Assembly: GCF_042676145.1 (NCBI RefSeq)
Contig: NZ_JBHTJW010000002.1
Location: 1,550,001-1,614,000, forward strand
Source of the DNA: Methylophilus glucosoxydans
Lineage (GTDB): Bacteria; Pseudomonadota; Gammaproteobacteria; Burkholderiales; Methylophilaceae
Length of the DNA: 64,000 nucleotides
Reading direction: 5' to 3'
Position 1 is the first letter of the stretch; each line of letters opens with the position of its first letter. Position numbers and translations under genes: made by a program. Under the pieces are notes generated by a model. The model was not told the DNA's origin. It saw nothing but the letters and a program-made list of their open reading frames with translations, and did not search any database. Positions 34,349 to 42,851 of this stretch are shown in pieces.

Positions 34349-35227
34349 ATGAACTTAAAATTAACTTTAATTTTGGCTGTTAATCTATTGATTATCAATG
34401 AATCAATGGCTAAGGATGCTGCATTAGATGCCTGCGATACTGCCGTCCAAAAACATCAATACGCTGAAGCCGTCAAACTTGCGGAGCAGCATGCAAAACA
34501 GGCTGAATTTTGGCTTTGCAAAGGCCGCGCGCAATCGGGTTTAGGGGATAACACCGCCGCCCAGCAGAGCTTTAAACAGGCACTCAGCCTCAAGCCGGAA
34601 GGGCTGGATCTGATTGCGGCGCATATGTTGTTGGGCAATGCGCAGCTGGAAGCCAAAGTGCATGCCGCAGCGCTGGAGAGTTATCAGCAAGCATTGAAAT
34701 TTAGCGAGCAGCAAAACATGCGCCGCTATGCCCGCGTTGCCCACAACCTCATCGGCGAAGCCTATTTTGAAATGGAGCAGTATGCTGACGCGCTCAAATC
34801 ATTTGAAGCCGGCGAAAAGCTCTCCTTGAACGACGACGAGCGCGCGGATAGCTATATCCACGAAGCCATGACCTATCAGCAGTTAAAACAGGCTGAAAAA
34901 GCGATTGAATATCAGCTCAAAGGTGTCCTGATGCTGCGCAAATCAGGCACCCCTGACCAATATGCTGAAGCCAGCCTGACTTTGGGGCAATTGTTTACCG
35001 ATAAAAAAGACTTTGTCGGGGCAGACAAAACCTACCAGCGCTTGATGGACTATGCGCATGACAATGGCGGCGAATTTTATGAAGCCAAGACCGCCATTCA
35101 ATGGGCCGCTTCAAAAAAGGCACAAGGGGATCATGCGGCTGCGCAACAGTTACTGCAGCAAGCCCGTACCATTGCCGCCAAATTAAAAGATGCTGAACTG
35201 GACGCCTTGTTGACACAGGCAAAGTAA
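34349..35227 (+). CDS. exported tetratricopeptide-repeat protein
   Basis: The 292-residue protein begins with a Sec signal peptide (cleavage near AMAKDA, about residue 21) and continues with about five TPR-like helical pairs rich in Ala, Gln and Tyr. TPR proteins scaffold protein contacts; the partner is unknown. It starts two bases after ligA and so is the fourth gene of the smc operon. Confidence 0.75.
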   Translation: MNLKLTLILAVNLLIINESMAKDAALDACDTAVQKHQYAEAVKLAEQHAKQAEFWLCKGRAQSGLGDNTAAQQSFKQALSLKPEGLDLIAAHMLLGNAQLEAKVHAAALESYQQALKFSEQQNMRRYARVAHNLIGEAYFEMEQYADALKSFEAGEKLSLNDDERADSYIHEAMTYQQLKQAEKAIEYQLKGVLMLRKSGTPDQYAEASLTLGQLFTDKKDFVGADKTYQRLMDYAHDNGGEFYEAKTAIQWAASKKAQGDHAAAQQLLQQARTIAAKLKDAELDALLTQAK

Positions 35228-35257
35228 AGCATTCCCAATCAAACTGGATGATTTGCG

Positions 35258-35283
35258 CTTGAGGCCCAGTTAAGGGCCTCAAG
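35258..35283 (+). terminator. 10-bp hairpin after the TPR gene, possible terminator
   Basis: CTTGAGGCCC pairs perfectly with GGGCCTCAAG around AGTTAA. No U-tract follows, so Rho-independent termination is uncertain. Confidence 0.5.
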
Positions 35284-35404
35284 TGACGCATTTAGCCCTG
35301 TCAAACTTCCCTGGCAGTTAAAGATTTATTTTTATTTGGAATCCCCTGTAAGGTTTTCCTGTCATACGCGACAAACTTACAATTGTCACCACACAGGAAA
35401 CAAC

Positions 35405-36352
35405 ATGCAATTTGACCCTCACCGCAGCAACCCCAGCGGAATCTTACCCTCAGAAATCACGCCGCAAGCGCTGTTTGAACAACGCCGGACCTTGATCAAG
35501 GCTGCTGGTATCGCCGCTGCCAGTTTGTGGTTGCCAACCACGGCACAGGCAGCGCAAACGCTGGAGTTTCAAAAAACCGCCTATGGCAAGGAGGAGACGC
35601 TCACCGCTTTGCAGGACGTGACCAATTACAATAATTATTATGAGTTTGGCACCGGCAAAGAAGACCCGGCGCGCGAGGCGGTGCTGTTCAAGCCGACGCC
35701 ATGGACCATCAAGATAGAAGGTGCGGTCAAGCAAGCGAAAACCATAGGCATTGAGCAACTGATGAAGCTGGCACCGCTTGAAGAGCGGATTTATCGTATG
35801 CGCTGTGTCGAGGGGTGGTCTATGGTCATCCCATGGATAGGGTTGCCACTCAAGGCGCTGATTGACTGGGCGCAACCGACCGGCAATGCAAAGTATATTG
35901 AATTTGTGTCGTATAACGACCCCCGGCATATGCCTGGCGCGCGCATGCCGATACTGGACTGGCCCTATGTGGAGGGGTTGCGTATGGATGAGGCCATGCA
36001 ACCACTGACGATTCTGGCGGTGGGACTGTATGGCAAGGTCTTGCCAAATCAGAACGGTGCACCAGTGCGTCTGGTGGTGCCATGGAAGTATGGGTTTAAA
36101 GGGGCCAAAGCCATTTCTACCATTCGCTTTGTAGAGCAGATGCCAACGACAACCTGGATGCGGGCGAGTCCGCGTGAATACGGGTTTTACGCCAACGTAA
36201 ACCCGCAAGTCGATCATCCACGCTGGACGCAGTCCTCAGAGAAGCGTATCGGCGCAGGACTGTTTGCCGGGCGCGTGAAAACCAAGCTGTTTAATGGTTA
36301 TGAAGAAGTCGCCAGCTTGTATGCAGGCATGGACTTGAAGAAAAATTTCTAA
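35405..36352 (+). CDS. msrP: protein-methionine-sulfoxide reductase catalytic subunit MsrP
   Basis: MsrP is a periplasmic molybdopterin enzyme that repairs oxidised methionines in envelope proteins. From ATG 35405 the 315-residue precursor has a Tat signal with the twin arginines at 27-28 (EQRRTLIKAA) and the molybdenum-ligating Cys134 in MRCVEGWSM. The longer frame from 35336 adds an unrelated N-terminus. msrQ begins two bases after the stop. Confidence 0.95.
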   Translation: MQFDPHRSNPSGILPSEITPQALFEQRRTLIKAAGIAAASLWLPTTAQAAQTLEFQKTAYGKEETLTALQDVTNYNNYYEFGTGKEDPAREAVLFKPTPWTIKIEGAVKQAKTIGIEQLMKLAPLEERIYRMRCVEGWSMVIPWIGLPLKALIDWAQPTGNAKYIEFVSYNDPRHMPGARMPILDWPYVEGLRMDEAMQPLTILAVGLYGKVLPNQNGAPVRLVVPWKYGFKGAKAISTIRFVEQMPTTTWMRASPREYGFYANVNPQVDHPRWTQSSEKRIGAGLFAGRVKTKLFNGYEEVASLYAGMDLKKNF

Positions 36353-36353
36353 T

Positions 36354-36968
36354 ATGAGTCCTTTATTCACATGGCCTTCTCTTTCAGTGAAAGACCGCAT
36401 CAAGGCGGTGAAGATGCTGGTTTGGCTAGGCGCATTACTGCCGATACTGCGCCTGGTCTATCTGGGGGTTACCAATGACCTGGGGGCGAATCCGGTTGAA
36501 TTTATTGAGCGTTCGACCGGCACGTGGGCACTGGTATTTTTGTTACTGTCACTGAGTGTGACACCGCTTAAATCTCTCACCCGTCTAGGCTGGTTGATCG
36601 CCGTGCGGCGCCTGTTAGGGTTATGGATGTTTGCCTATGTCAGTTTGCATGTGACCAGTTATGTCTGGCTGGATTATCAGTTCGACTGGTCGGACATGGT
36701 CAAAGATATCGTCAAGCATCCCTATGTGCTGGTTGGGGCATTGGCTTTATTATTGACTGTGCCGTTGGCGGCTACTTCTAACCAGGCAGCCATGCATGCC
36801 CTTAAACAGCGCTGGAAAACATTGCATCAACTGGTGTATGTGATTGCGGTCTTGGCCTTGCTGCATTTCTGGTGGCTGGTCAAAAAAGACCTGACCGAAC
36901 CGATCATTTACAGCGGGGTGTTTGGCTTGATCATGCTCTTGCGTTTGCCTGTCTTTAGTAGAAAGTAG
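36354..36968 (+). CDS. msrQ: protein-methionine-sulfoxide reductase heme-binding subunit MsrQ
   Basis: MsrQ is the multi-helix inner-membrane heme b protein that passes electrons from the quinone pool to MsrP. The 204-residue chain has about six membrane spans and conserved His residues in YVSLHVTSY and in LHQLVYVIAVLALLHFWW, which are candidate heme ligands. Spacing shows co-expression with msrP. Confidence 0.93.
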   Translation: MSPLFTWPSLSVKDRIKAVKMLVWLGALLPILRLVYLGVTNDLGANPVEFIERSTGTWALVFLLLSLSVTPLKSLTRLGWLIAVRRLLGLWMFAYVSLHVTSYVWLDYQFDWSDMVKDIVKHPYVLVGALALLLTVPLAATSNQAAMHALKQRWKTLHQLVYVIAVLALLHFWWLVKKDLTEPIIYSGVFGLIMLLRLPVFSRK

Positions 36969-37299
36969 ATTTGGGCGATTTTTCTTTGATTTTTTATGAT
37001 GCAAAGCCATCTTACGTGGGACGAACTCCAATCGCCGGATTTACCCCAAAGTGAGGCCGGGGAGGGGGATGGTCGCGCACTGTTTCTACCCGCGAACTTG
37101 CTTGCAGCCAGACAAGTGTTAAGGTATCTGTGCTTGACATCGCACTGCTTTTTGGACACATTATTGTAAATATAATGCGCAGCCATCCATTGGTAGTGCT
37201 ATTCTAAAAATATTCTTCGGGGGTGTGCCATCTCATGACCAGCGTATTTACCTGCGTTGGAGGGACAGAGATTGTGCACTGCAGTTGTGAAAGTTTGCG
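36969..37299. other. intergenic region between msrQ and the GGDEF-EAL gene
   Basis: These 331 bases contain a consensus TATAAT (37171-37176) that may serve the downstream gene, although no well-spaced -35 is present. A 57-codon frame (36996-37169) lacks a ribosome binding site and similarity to anything I know. I see no supported gene. Confidence 0.5.
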
Positions 37300-39561
37300 A
37301 TGTCTTCAGTAATCTCTGAGCCAAGTGCTTCAATATTGGCCAATCCTGCACTGTGTGTGCTTCTTGAACAGTGGTCTGATTTGCTTGATCCGGCCCAGTA
37401 TTACCTGGCGGTTGAGACCAATGCCGCCGGTGATTGTTTGTCTGTGTTAGCGCAAGGGCCAGCTGCGACTACACCAGCGCATCAAGTCTTGAATAGCAAC
37501 GGCCTTTGGCAAGCCTTACCCGCCGAAAGTCATGCGTTGATAAAAGCCCTGTTAACGCCCGCCACTGATCAGACCACCCAACAATGCATACAGATTGCCT
37601 GCGACCAGCTGGGAGTGCAGTGGCTAGAGTGTCGAGTGCATTATTTTTTGCATGGGCAAAACGAGCCACGTTGTTTGCTGCTGGTGCGGGATGTGAGTCA
37701 GACGCATCAAGCTGCCTTGCTTTACCAGCAAGAAAAACAACGAGTGCGAGACTATGATCGCTTCAAGTTTTCTATGCTGGAGCTGATTCTTAAAGAACAG
37801 GACACCGAACACATCCTGGCCTGGATTGTTGGCGAGATCGAAGCGCTGCATCCCGAGACCTTTTGTGCCATCGTGCTGACGCAGGATCTGGGGCAACGTG
37901 TACAAACCGTGATCGCGCCCAGTTTGCCATCTCCGCTACTGCAAACCTTGCAACAGCTCAAGCTGGAGGCCGGTAACGGCTCTCTAGCCACCGCGATCGC
38001 CACGCGCCAGCGCGTGATGGTTGAAAATGTCATGATCCATCCTTACTGGCAGTACCACCGAACGGCAGCACAGGCTTCGGGAGTGCAGGGTGGATGGGCA
38101 GAGCCTATTCTTAATGCTGCGGGGGAAGTGCTCGGGGCGTTTGCCTTGTATTCGCGTCAGGTACAACTGCCTACAGCCGCTGAGCAATCCCTGATCGGGC
38201 AGGCGGCCAGACTGGTCAGCATCGTCGTGGATCGCCATTTGTCACAGCAGTCGATGCAAACCCTGGCCTATCTTGAGCCGGTGAGCGGCTTGCCTAACCG
38301 CAAAAAAATGTATGAAGTATTGCATGCCTTGCGTCATCAATCCGCCGCAGAGCAACATGGCGGTCTCATTTATATCGACCTCGACCATTTCAAATGGGTG
38401 AATGAAGCCCATGGCCACAACGCAGGCAATACGCTGTTGCAGCAAGTGGCGCAGCGCCTGCAAAAGGCGGCACAACCGCATTTTATTGCCTGTATGGGCG
38501 GCGATGAGTTTCTGATTCTGCTTTCCGGGCTGTCGACTCAAAAGGACAAGGCGGTACAACAGGTCTGGGCCTTGCAGCGCAAATTGCACAAAACCCTGCA
38601 ACGGCCGTTTAACGTGGCAGGACTCAAGCTACCGGTGACCGCCAGCATGGGTTTGTGCAGTTTTAGCGGGACAGACATGGATGAAACGGACTATGTGAAA
38701 GCCGCGGACATCGCTTTGCACAAAGCGAAGCAGTCTGGCCGCAACCATGCCTGTCTGTATGAGCCTGGCATGCAGACCGAGATTGCGACGCAAGCGCGCC
38801 TGGAAGCCGAGCTGCGCGAAGCCATCGTCCAGCAACAGTTGCGGGTTTATTATCAGGTGCAAGTGGACCACACCGGCCGGCCGTTTGGTGCAGAGGTCTT
38901 GCTACGTTGGCAACACCCCACCCAAGGCCTCATTTCACCGCTGCAATTTATCGCGGTGGCCGAGAGCAGTGGCCTGATTGTTGAAATCGGCATGTGGGTA
39001 CTCGACCAGGCATGTGCACAAATTGCCGTTTGGCAACGGGCACAAAAAACACGTGAACTCAGTTTGTCGGTGAATATCAGCGCGCGTCAGTTCCGTCAGG
39101 CCAATTTCACCGCCATGGTCAAAGCCTGTTTACAGCGACATCAAATCAATCCTAATGCCTTGCGTCTGGAGTTAACCGAAAGCCTGCTTTTGGAAAATGT
39201 GGACGATGCGGTACGCATCATGACAGAGCTCAGCCAGTCAGGCATCCAGTTCTCCCTAGACGACTTTGGCACCGGCTATTCTTCGTTGCAATATCTGAAA
39301 AAATTGCCACTGTATCAACTCAAGATAGACCGCTCATTTGTAAATGATATTGTGACCGATAGTCATGACCGCACCATTGTGCGTACCATTATTGCCATGG
39401 CGCAGAGCATGTACCTCGGCGTGATTGCCGAAGGGGTTGAAACCCCAGAACAACTGGAGCTGTTGCTAAACAATGGTTGCCGCCGCTACCAGGGTTACCT
39501 GTTTGGTAAACCCATGCCAATAGACGCATTTAATGATTGGTTGCAACAAGCGCTGGTTTAG
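37300..39561 (+). CDS. GAF-GGDEF-EAL cyclic-di-GMP signalling protein
   Basis: The 753-residue cytosolic protein has an uncharacterised PAS-like N-terminus (about 20-140), a GAF-type sensor (about 160-315), a GGDEF diguanylate cyclase domain (about 320-490, intact GGDEF at 400-404) and a phosphodiesterase domain (about 500-750). The signature triplet is EVL rather than EAL (532-534). The other EAL catalytic motifs (DDFGTGYSSL 654-663, Lys675, EGVET) are present. No RxxD inhibitory site precedes GGDEF. Proximity to flagellar genes suggests a role in motility versus attachment. Confidence 0.92.
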   Translation: MSSVISEPSASILANPALCVLLEQWSDLLDPAQYYLAVETNAAGDCLSVLAQGPAATTPAHQVLNSNGLWQALPAESHALIKALLTPATDQTTQQCIQIACDQLGVQWLECRVHYFLHGQNEPRCLLLVRDVSQTHQAALLYQQEKQRVRDYDRFKFSMLELILKEQDTEHILAWIVGEIEALHPETFCAIVLTQDLGQRVQTVIAPSLPSPLLQTLQQLKLEAGNGSLATAIATRQRVMVENVMIHPYWQYHRTAAQASGVQGGWAEPILNAAGEVLGAFALYSRQVQLPTAAEQSLIGQAARLVSIVVDRHLSQQSMQTLAYLEPVSGLPNRKKMYEVLHALRHQSAAEQHGGLIYIDLDHFKWVNEAHGHNAGNTLLQQVAQRLQKAAQPHFIACMGGDEFLILLSGLSTQKDKAVQQVWALQRKLHKTLQRPFNVAGLKLPVTASMGLCSFSGTDMDETDYVKAADIALHKAKQSGRNHACLYEPGMQTEIATQARLEAELREAIVQQQLRVYYQVQVDHTGRPFGAEVLLRWQHPTQGLISPLQFIAVAESSGLIVEIGMWVLDQACAQIAVWQRAQKTRELSLSVNISARQFRQANFTAMVKACLQRHQINPNALRLELTESLLLENVDDAVRIMTELSQSGIQFSLDDFGTGYSSLQYLKKLPLYQLKIDRSFVNDIVTDSHDRTIVRTIIAMAQSMYLGVIAEGVETPEQLELLLNNGCRRYQGYLFGKPMPIDAFNDWLQQALV

Positions 39562-39620
39562 AAATGATGCCCTAAAAGGGGATGGTTTAAAAAATAACTT
39601 TTACGGCCGCACAGCCAAGG

Positions 39621-40559
39621 TCAAGGCTGACTGTTGCGCTTGTTTGTCATTGCTGATGGCAAAGTAGCTGGCGTTGCCATCGTTGGAATCTCTGCGGTTG
39701 CTTCTGGCTCGGCTGGCGAGACTTCCTGGCGGTTCGCCAGATTGGTGGTGAGTTGCTCACCTGCCTCTGCGGTGAGGATGCGCAGGGTGATACGGCTGTT
39801 GAGCGATTGCGCCAGATTGTTGTCACTGCTGGAGACCGGCCTTGTTTCTGCCAGGCCAAGGGCTGAAAGCCGTTTGGCGGCGATGCCATCGGCGGCCAGT
39901 GTTGCTGCGACGCGTGCTGCCTGCGTCGCCGTCAATGTCCAACGCTTGCTTTCTGCGTCAACCATGCCACTGAAGGTGTGCTTGTCACTATGCCCTTCAA
40001 CCTGGAGGGTACGGTATTCATTTTTTAGTTGTGCGCTGATGATGTGCAGTATCTGGCTGGCCTGTGGTGTATATGCCGCCTGATTGTTCTGGAACAGCAG
40101 ATGAGTGGAAATATCCATTTCCACCCCCAAGTCTGACTGGTAAACCATGATCTGTTTTTGCTCTATCCATTGCGCCAGCGTGTTGGCCAGTTGCTGAGCC
40201 ATGGCGCGTATTTTCTCCTGATCACGCTGTTTTTTTTCCTGATATAGATAGCTGAGCGGCAAAGGCTTCATCACCGCACTTGGGACTTGTCCATTTTGAT
40301 TCTGCACGCCTGGAACTGGCAATCCAGGCGTTTGTAAGCCCTGTGGCATATTCTGCGGCTGGCCGACAGCCCCCGGTTGCCCCTGAAACGCAGTGACGAC
40401 CGAGCTGGAGAGGGCGCGGTATTTATTCAGGTTAATGTTGGAGGTGGCATACATGACGACGAAAAAAGCAAACAGCAGGGTAATGAAGTCTGCATAAGAA
40501 ATGAGCCACCGTTCGTGGCTTTCCTCTTCATCTTCGAGCTTGTGGCGTCTGTACATCAC
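39621..40559 (-). CDS. motD: flagellar motor protein MotD (MotB-type stator)
   Basis: MotD forms the peptidoglycan-anchored half of a second flagellar stator. The 312-residue protein has a single N-terminal helix with the proton-carrying Asp24 (SYADFITLLFAFF), a linker, and an OmpA/MotB domain (about 150-265, with VEGHSDKHTFSG). The C-terminal tail is polar. It overlaps motC by four bases, and the motCD pair closes the flhBA-FG-fliA operon as in Pseudomonas. Confidence 0.9.
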   Translation of the reverse strand: MMYRRHKLEDEEESHERWLISYADFITLLFAFFVVMYATSNINLNKYRALSSSVVTAFQGQPGAVGQPQNMPQGLQTPGLPVPGVQNQNGQVPSAVMKPLPLSYLYQEKKQRDQEKIRAMAQQLANTLAQWIEQKQIMVYQSDLGVEMDISTHLLFQNNQAAYTPQASQILHIISAQLKNEYRTLQVEGHSDKHTFSGMVDAESKRWTLTATQAARVAATLAADGIAAKRLSALGLAETRPVSSSDNNLAQSLNSRITLRILTAEAGEQLTTNLANRQEVSPAEPEATAEIPTMATPATLPSAMTNKRNSQP

Positions 40560-41308
40560 GATTGTCTCAAATGCAGATAAGATTCCAGCCGCTCACTGAC
40601 CAGTTTTGGATTGTCGCCCCGTGCGATGGAGACCCAGGCATTGAGCAGCATTTCGCGCCTGGACATTTCATGCTGGACATGGCCTTTGAGTTTATTGGAG
40701 ATGGGTAAAAACACCAGGTTGGCGAGCGCTACACCATAAATGGTGGCAACAAAGGCCACTGCGATGCCGCTACCGATCTTGCTTGGGTCAGACAGATTCT
40801 CCATGACATGAATCAGGCCGAGCACCGCACCCAGAATGCCTACGGTGGGCGCATAGCCGCCTGCCGCTGACCAGATTTTGACAGCGTCGCGCTGTTGCAT
40901 TTCGTAGTAATACATATCAATGGCACAGACTTCGCGGATGCGGTCAGGCGGGGTGCCGTCCACCAGCAATTGCAAGCCCTTGCGTACGAAAGGATCCTGC
41001 TCACGCTTGATGTAGCTTTCCAGAGACAGCACGCTTTCTTTGCGCGCCTGCTGGCTCCATTGATTGATTTTAACGGCGAGTTTTTTACGGTCATCTTGTG
41101 GGTGGACAAAGGCCAGCTTCAACATGCGCAGGCCTTTGATAAACACTTTGAGTTCGGTTTGCAGCAAGACGGCGCCAGTCGTGCCGAGAATAACCACGGC
41201 AAAGGCAGCAGGTTGCATCAGGGAGTTGAGGTGGCCCCCTTCTATGACTTGGCCCAGGACCAGGCCGCCGAGTGCAATCAGCAGTCCGGCCAGGCTACCC
41301 CAATCCAT
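40556..41308 (-). CDS. motC: flagellar motor protein MotC (MotA-type stator)
   Basis: The 250-residue stator subunit has four membrane spans, the cytoplasmic loop with the charged residues that contact FliG (about 90-150), and the GGYAPTVGILGAVLGLIHVM segment typical of MotA proteins. Its start overlaps the fliA stop by one base, so it belongs to the fliA transcript. Confidence 0.92.
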   Translation of the reverse strand: MDWGSLAGLLIALGGLVLGQVIEGGHLNSLMQPAAFAVVILGTTGAVLLQTELKVFIKGLRMLKLAFVHPQDDRKKLAVKINQWSQQARKESVLSLESYIKREQDPFVRKGLQLLVDGTPPDRIREVCAIDMYYYEMQQRDAVKIWSAAGGYAPTVGILGAVLGLIHVMENLSDPSKIGSGIAVAFVATIYGVALANLVFLPISNKLKGHVQHEMSRREMLLNAWVSIARGDNPKLVSERLESYLHLRQS

Positions 41309-42042
41309 CAGGCAACTCCGGTCCAGGCTTTTTCACGCATGGCGGCACGCAAGCGGGCGACCGCCTGGCTATGCAGCTGGCAAACGCGTGATTCGGACAC
41401 ATTCATGATGGCGCCAATCTCCTTGAGGTTAAGCTCCTGCTCGTAATACAAGCCCATCAATATCTTTTCGCGCTCTGGCAAGTTGTCGATAGAGGCAATC
41501 AAGGCTTCACGGAAGTCGCTTTCGAGCAGGGCTTTCACCGGGTCGCTGCTATCATCGTCCACATAACGATCCAGAAAGTGCTCGCCACCGTCATCGTCCT
41601 GAAAATCTTCGTAATAAATCAGCTGGTGACCCTGGCAGTCGCTCAAGACCTCGTAGTAATCTTCCAGGCTAAAATTCATGTGCTTGGCGATTTCGGATTC
41701 AGTTGGCGGGCGACCCAGTTTTTGTTCCAGTTGCTGCACAGCCAACTCGATATCGCGCATGTTTTTGCGGATACCGCGCGGCAGCCAGTCGGCACCGCGC
41801 AATTCATCCAGCATGGCGCCGCGTACGCGCTGAGAGGCGTAAGTTTCAAATTGTGCCCCATGCGTATCTTCGTAACGCTGTATCGCGTCCATCAGGCCGA
41901 TCATGCCCGCTTGCACCAGGTCATCCAGCTCGACGCAGGAGGGCAGCTTGGCCTTCATTTGATACGCCATTTTCTTGACCAGGCCGCTATGCATTTTGAG
42001 CATCTGATCGGTATTTTGAGTCGTGCCTTTAGCGGTATACAT
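41308..42042 (-). CDS. fliA: RNA polymerase sigma factor for flagellar operon (sigma-28)
   Basis: FliA drives late flagellar, motor and chemotaxis genes after hook completion. The 244-residue sigma-70-family protein has region 2 (VKKMAYQMKAKLPSCVELDDL, then GMIGLMDAIQRYE), region 3 (GRPPTESEIAKHM) and region 4 (LNLKEIGAIMNVSESRVCQLHSQA). It is encoded after flhG and before motC. Its anti-sigma factor FlgM is not in this window. Confidence 0.96.
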   Translation of the reverse strand: MYTAKGTTQNTDQMLKMHSGLVKKMAYQMKAKLPSCVELDDLVQAGMIGLMDAIQRYEDTHGAQFETYASQRVRGAMLDELRGADWLPRGIRKNMRDIELAVQQLEQKLGRPPTESEIAKHMNFSLEDYYEVLSDCQGHQLIYYEDFQDDDGGEHFLDRYVDDDSSDPVKALLESDFREALIASIDNLPEREKILMGLYYEQELNLKEIGAIMNVSESRVCQLHSQAVARLRAAMREKAWTGVA

Positions 42043-42059
42043 GTTTTTCCTTTTTGACT

Positions 42060-42851
42060 TTAGGCAACAGCCATGGATGGCATGGAAATCCGTTGTTGTT
42101 CTAGACGATGGGCGACGGTTTTAAACGCCAGTGTGCTGGAAAGCTGTTTGCTCACTTCTGCAGTCGCGCGCCCAGGGTTGGCAGTGACTGCCTTGGCGGT
42201 TTCAGCAGGCATGGCCCCGATGAACTCCAGCGTGATGCCCAAAAATTGTTTGCACACCTGGTTCAGGCGCATAAAGTACTGATTGCCTTGATCATGGTTA
42301 GCGTCTGTCACGACGACACCCAACGGAATCTGCCCATGCTGCTGGCTGATGTGCTTGATGGTCGCATATGCCGACTTAATGGCGGCTTCGCTTCTATCCA
42401 TTTGGATCACCAGCTCATGCGCGGCAATTACCGGCAGCAGCAGGCTGTAGTCTTGGCTATCCAGTTGTGCTTCAATCATCACAGTGTCGTAATCGTACGC
42501 AAGTTGCTCCACTATACCGTTGAGTTGCGTTTTTAAATCGTGAGATAAAGGCGAGGTTAACAGGTCATTTTCGCCCAAACAGGTCAGGTCATAGCCTTGC
42601 GGGTGTTTGAAAATGCCCCGCTGGATGGCCTGGCGTTGCACGGCGATGCCTTGCAGGGAATGTGTCATCGCGGGTTGGCGGTGCGCGTGCACCAGCAACA
42701 AACGCTGTTCTGGCGTCAGCATGCTGGTCGCCAGTTGACGCATCCACTGGCTGGCTGGCTGGCCATTGGCCCCAATCACACTGATAATGCGGGCAGAGGT
42801 TTTGGCCATGATACGGCGCAAGCCGTCCGCCTGGTCACGGTAATTAAACAT
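42060..42851 (-). CDS. flhG: FlhG/FleN-type flagellar number regulator with degenerate ATPase motifs
   Basis: The 263-residue protein lies between flhF and fliA, the standard place for FlhG. It keeps the N-terminal DQADGLRR helix that activates the FlhF GTPase in other bacteria. Unlike normal FlhG, it lacks the deviant Walker A GKGGVGKT; the corresponding segment is IGANGQPASQWM (26-37). The usual DAD and D-TG residues are replaced by HAH (55-57) and IEAQ (126-129). ATP binding is therefore unlikely, while FlhF contact may survive. It overlaps flhF by eight bases. Confidence 0.85.
   Translation of the reverse strand: MFNYRDQADGLRRIMAKTSARIISVIGANGQPASQWMRQLATSMLTPEQRLLLVHAHRQPAMTHSLQGIAVQRQAIQRGIFKHPQGYDLTCLGENDLLTSPLSHDLKTQLNGIVEQLAYDYDTVMIEAQLDSQDYSLLLPVIAAHELVIQMDRSEAAIKSAYATIKHISQQHGQIPLGVVVTDANHDQGNQYFMRLNQVCKQFLGITLEFIGAMPAETAKAVTANPGRATAEVSKQLSSTLAFKTVAHRLEQQRISMPSMAVA

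Noticed and set aside
36996..37169. 57-codon frame in the msrQ to GGDEF-EAL gap
   Set aside because: No Shine-Dalgarno site and no similarity to a known family; it also ends at the probable promoter of the next gene.
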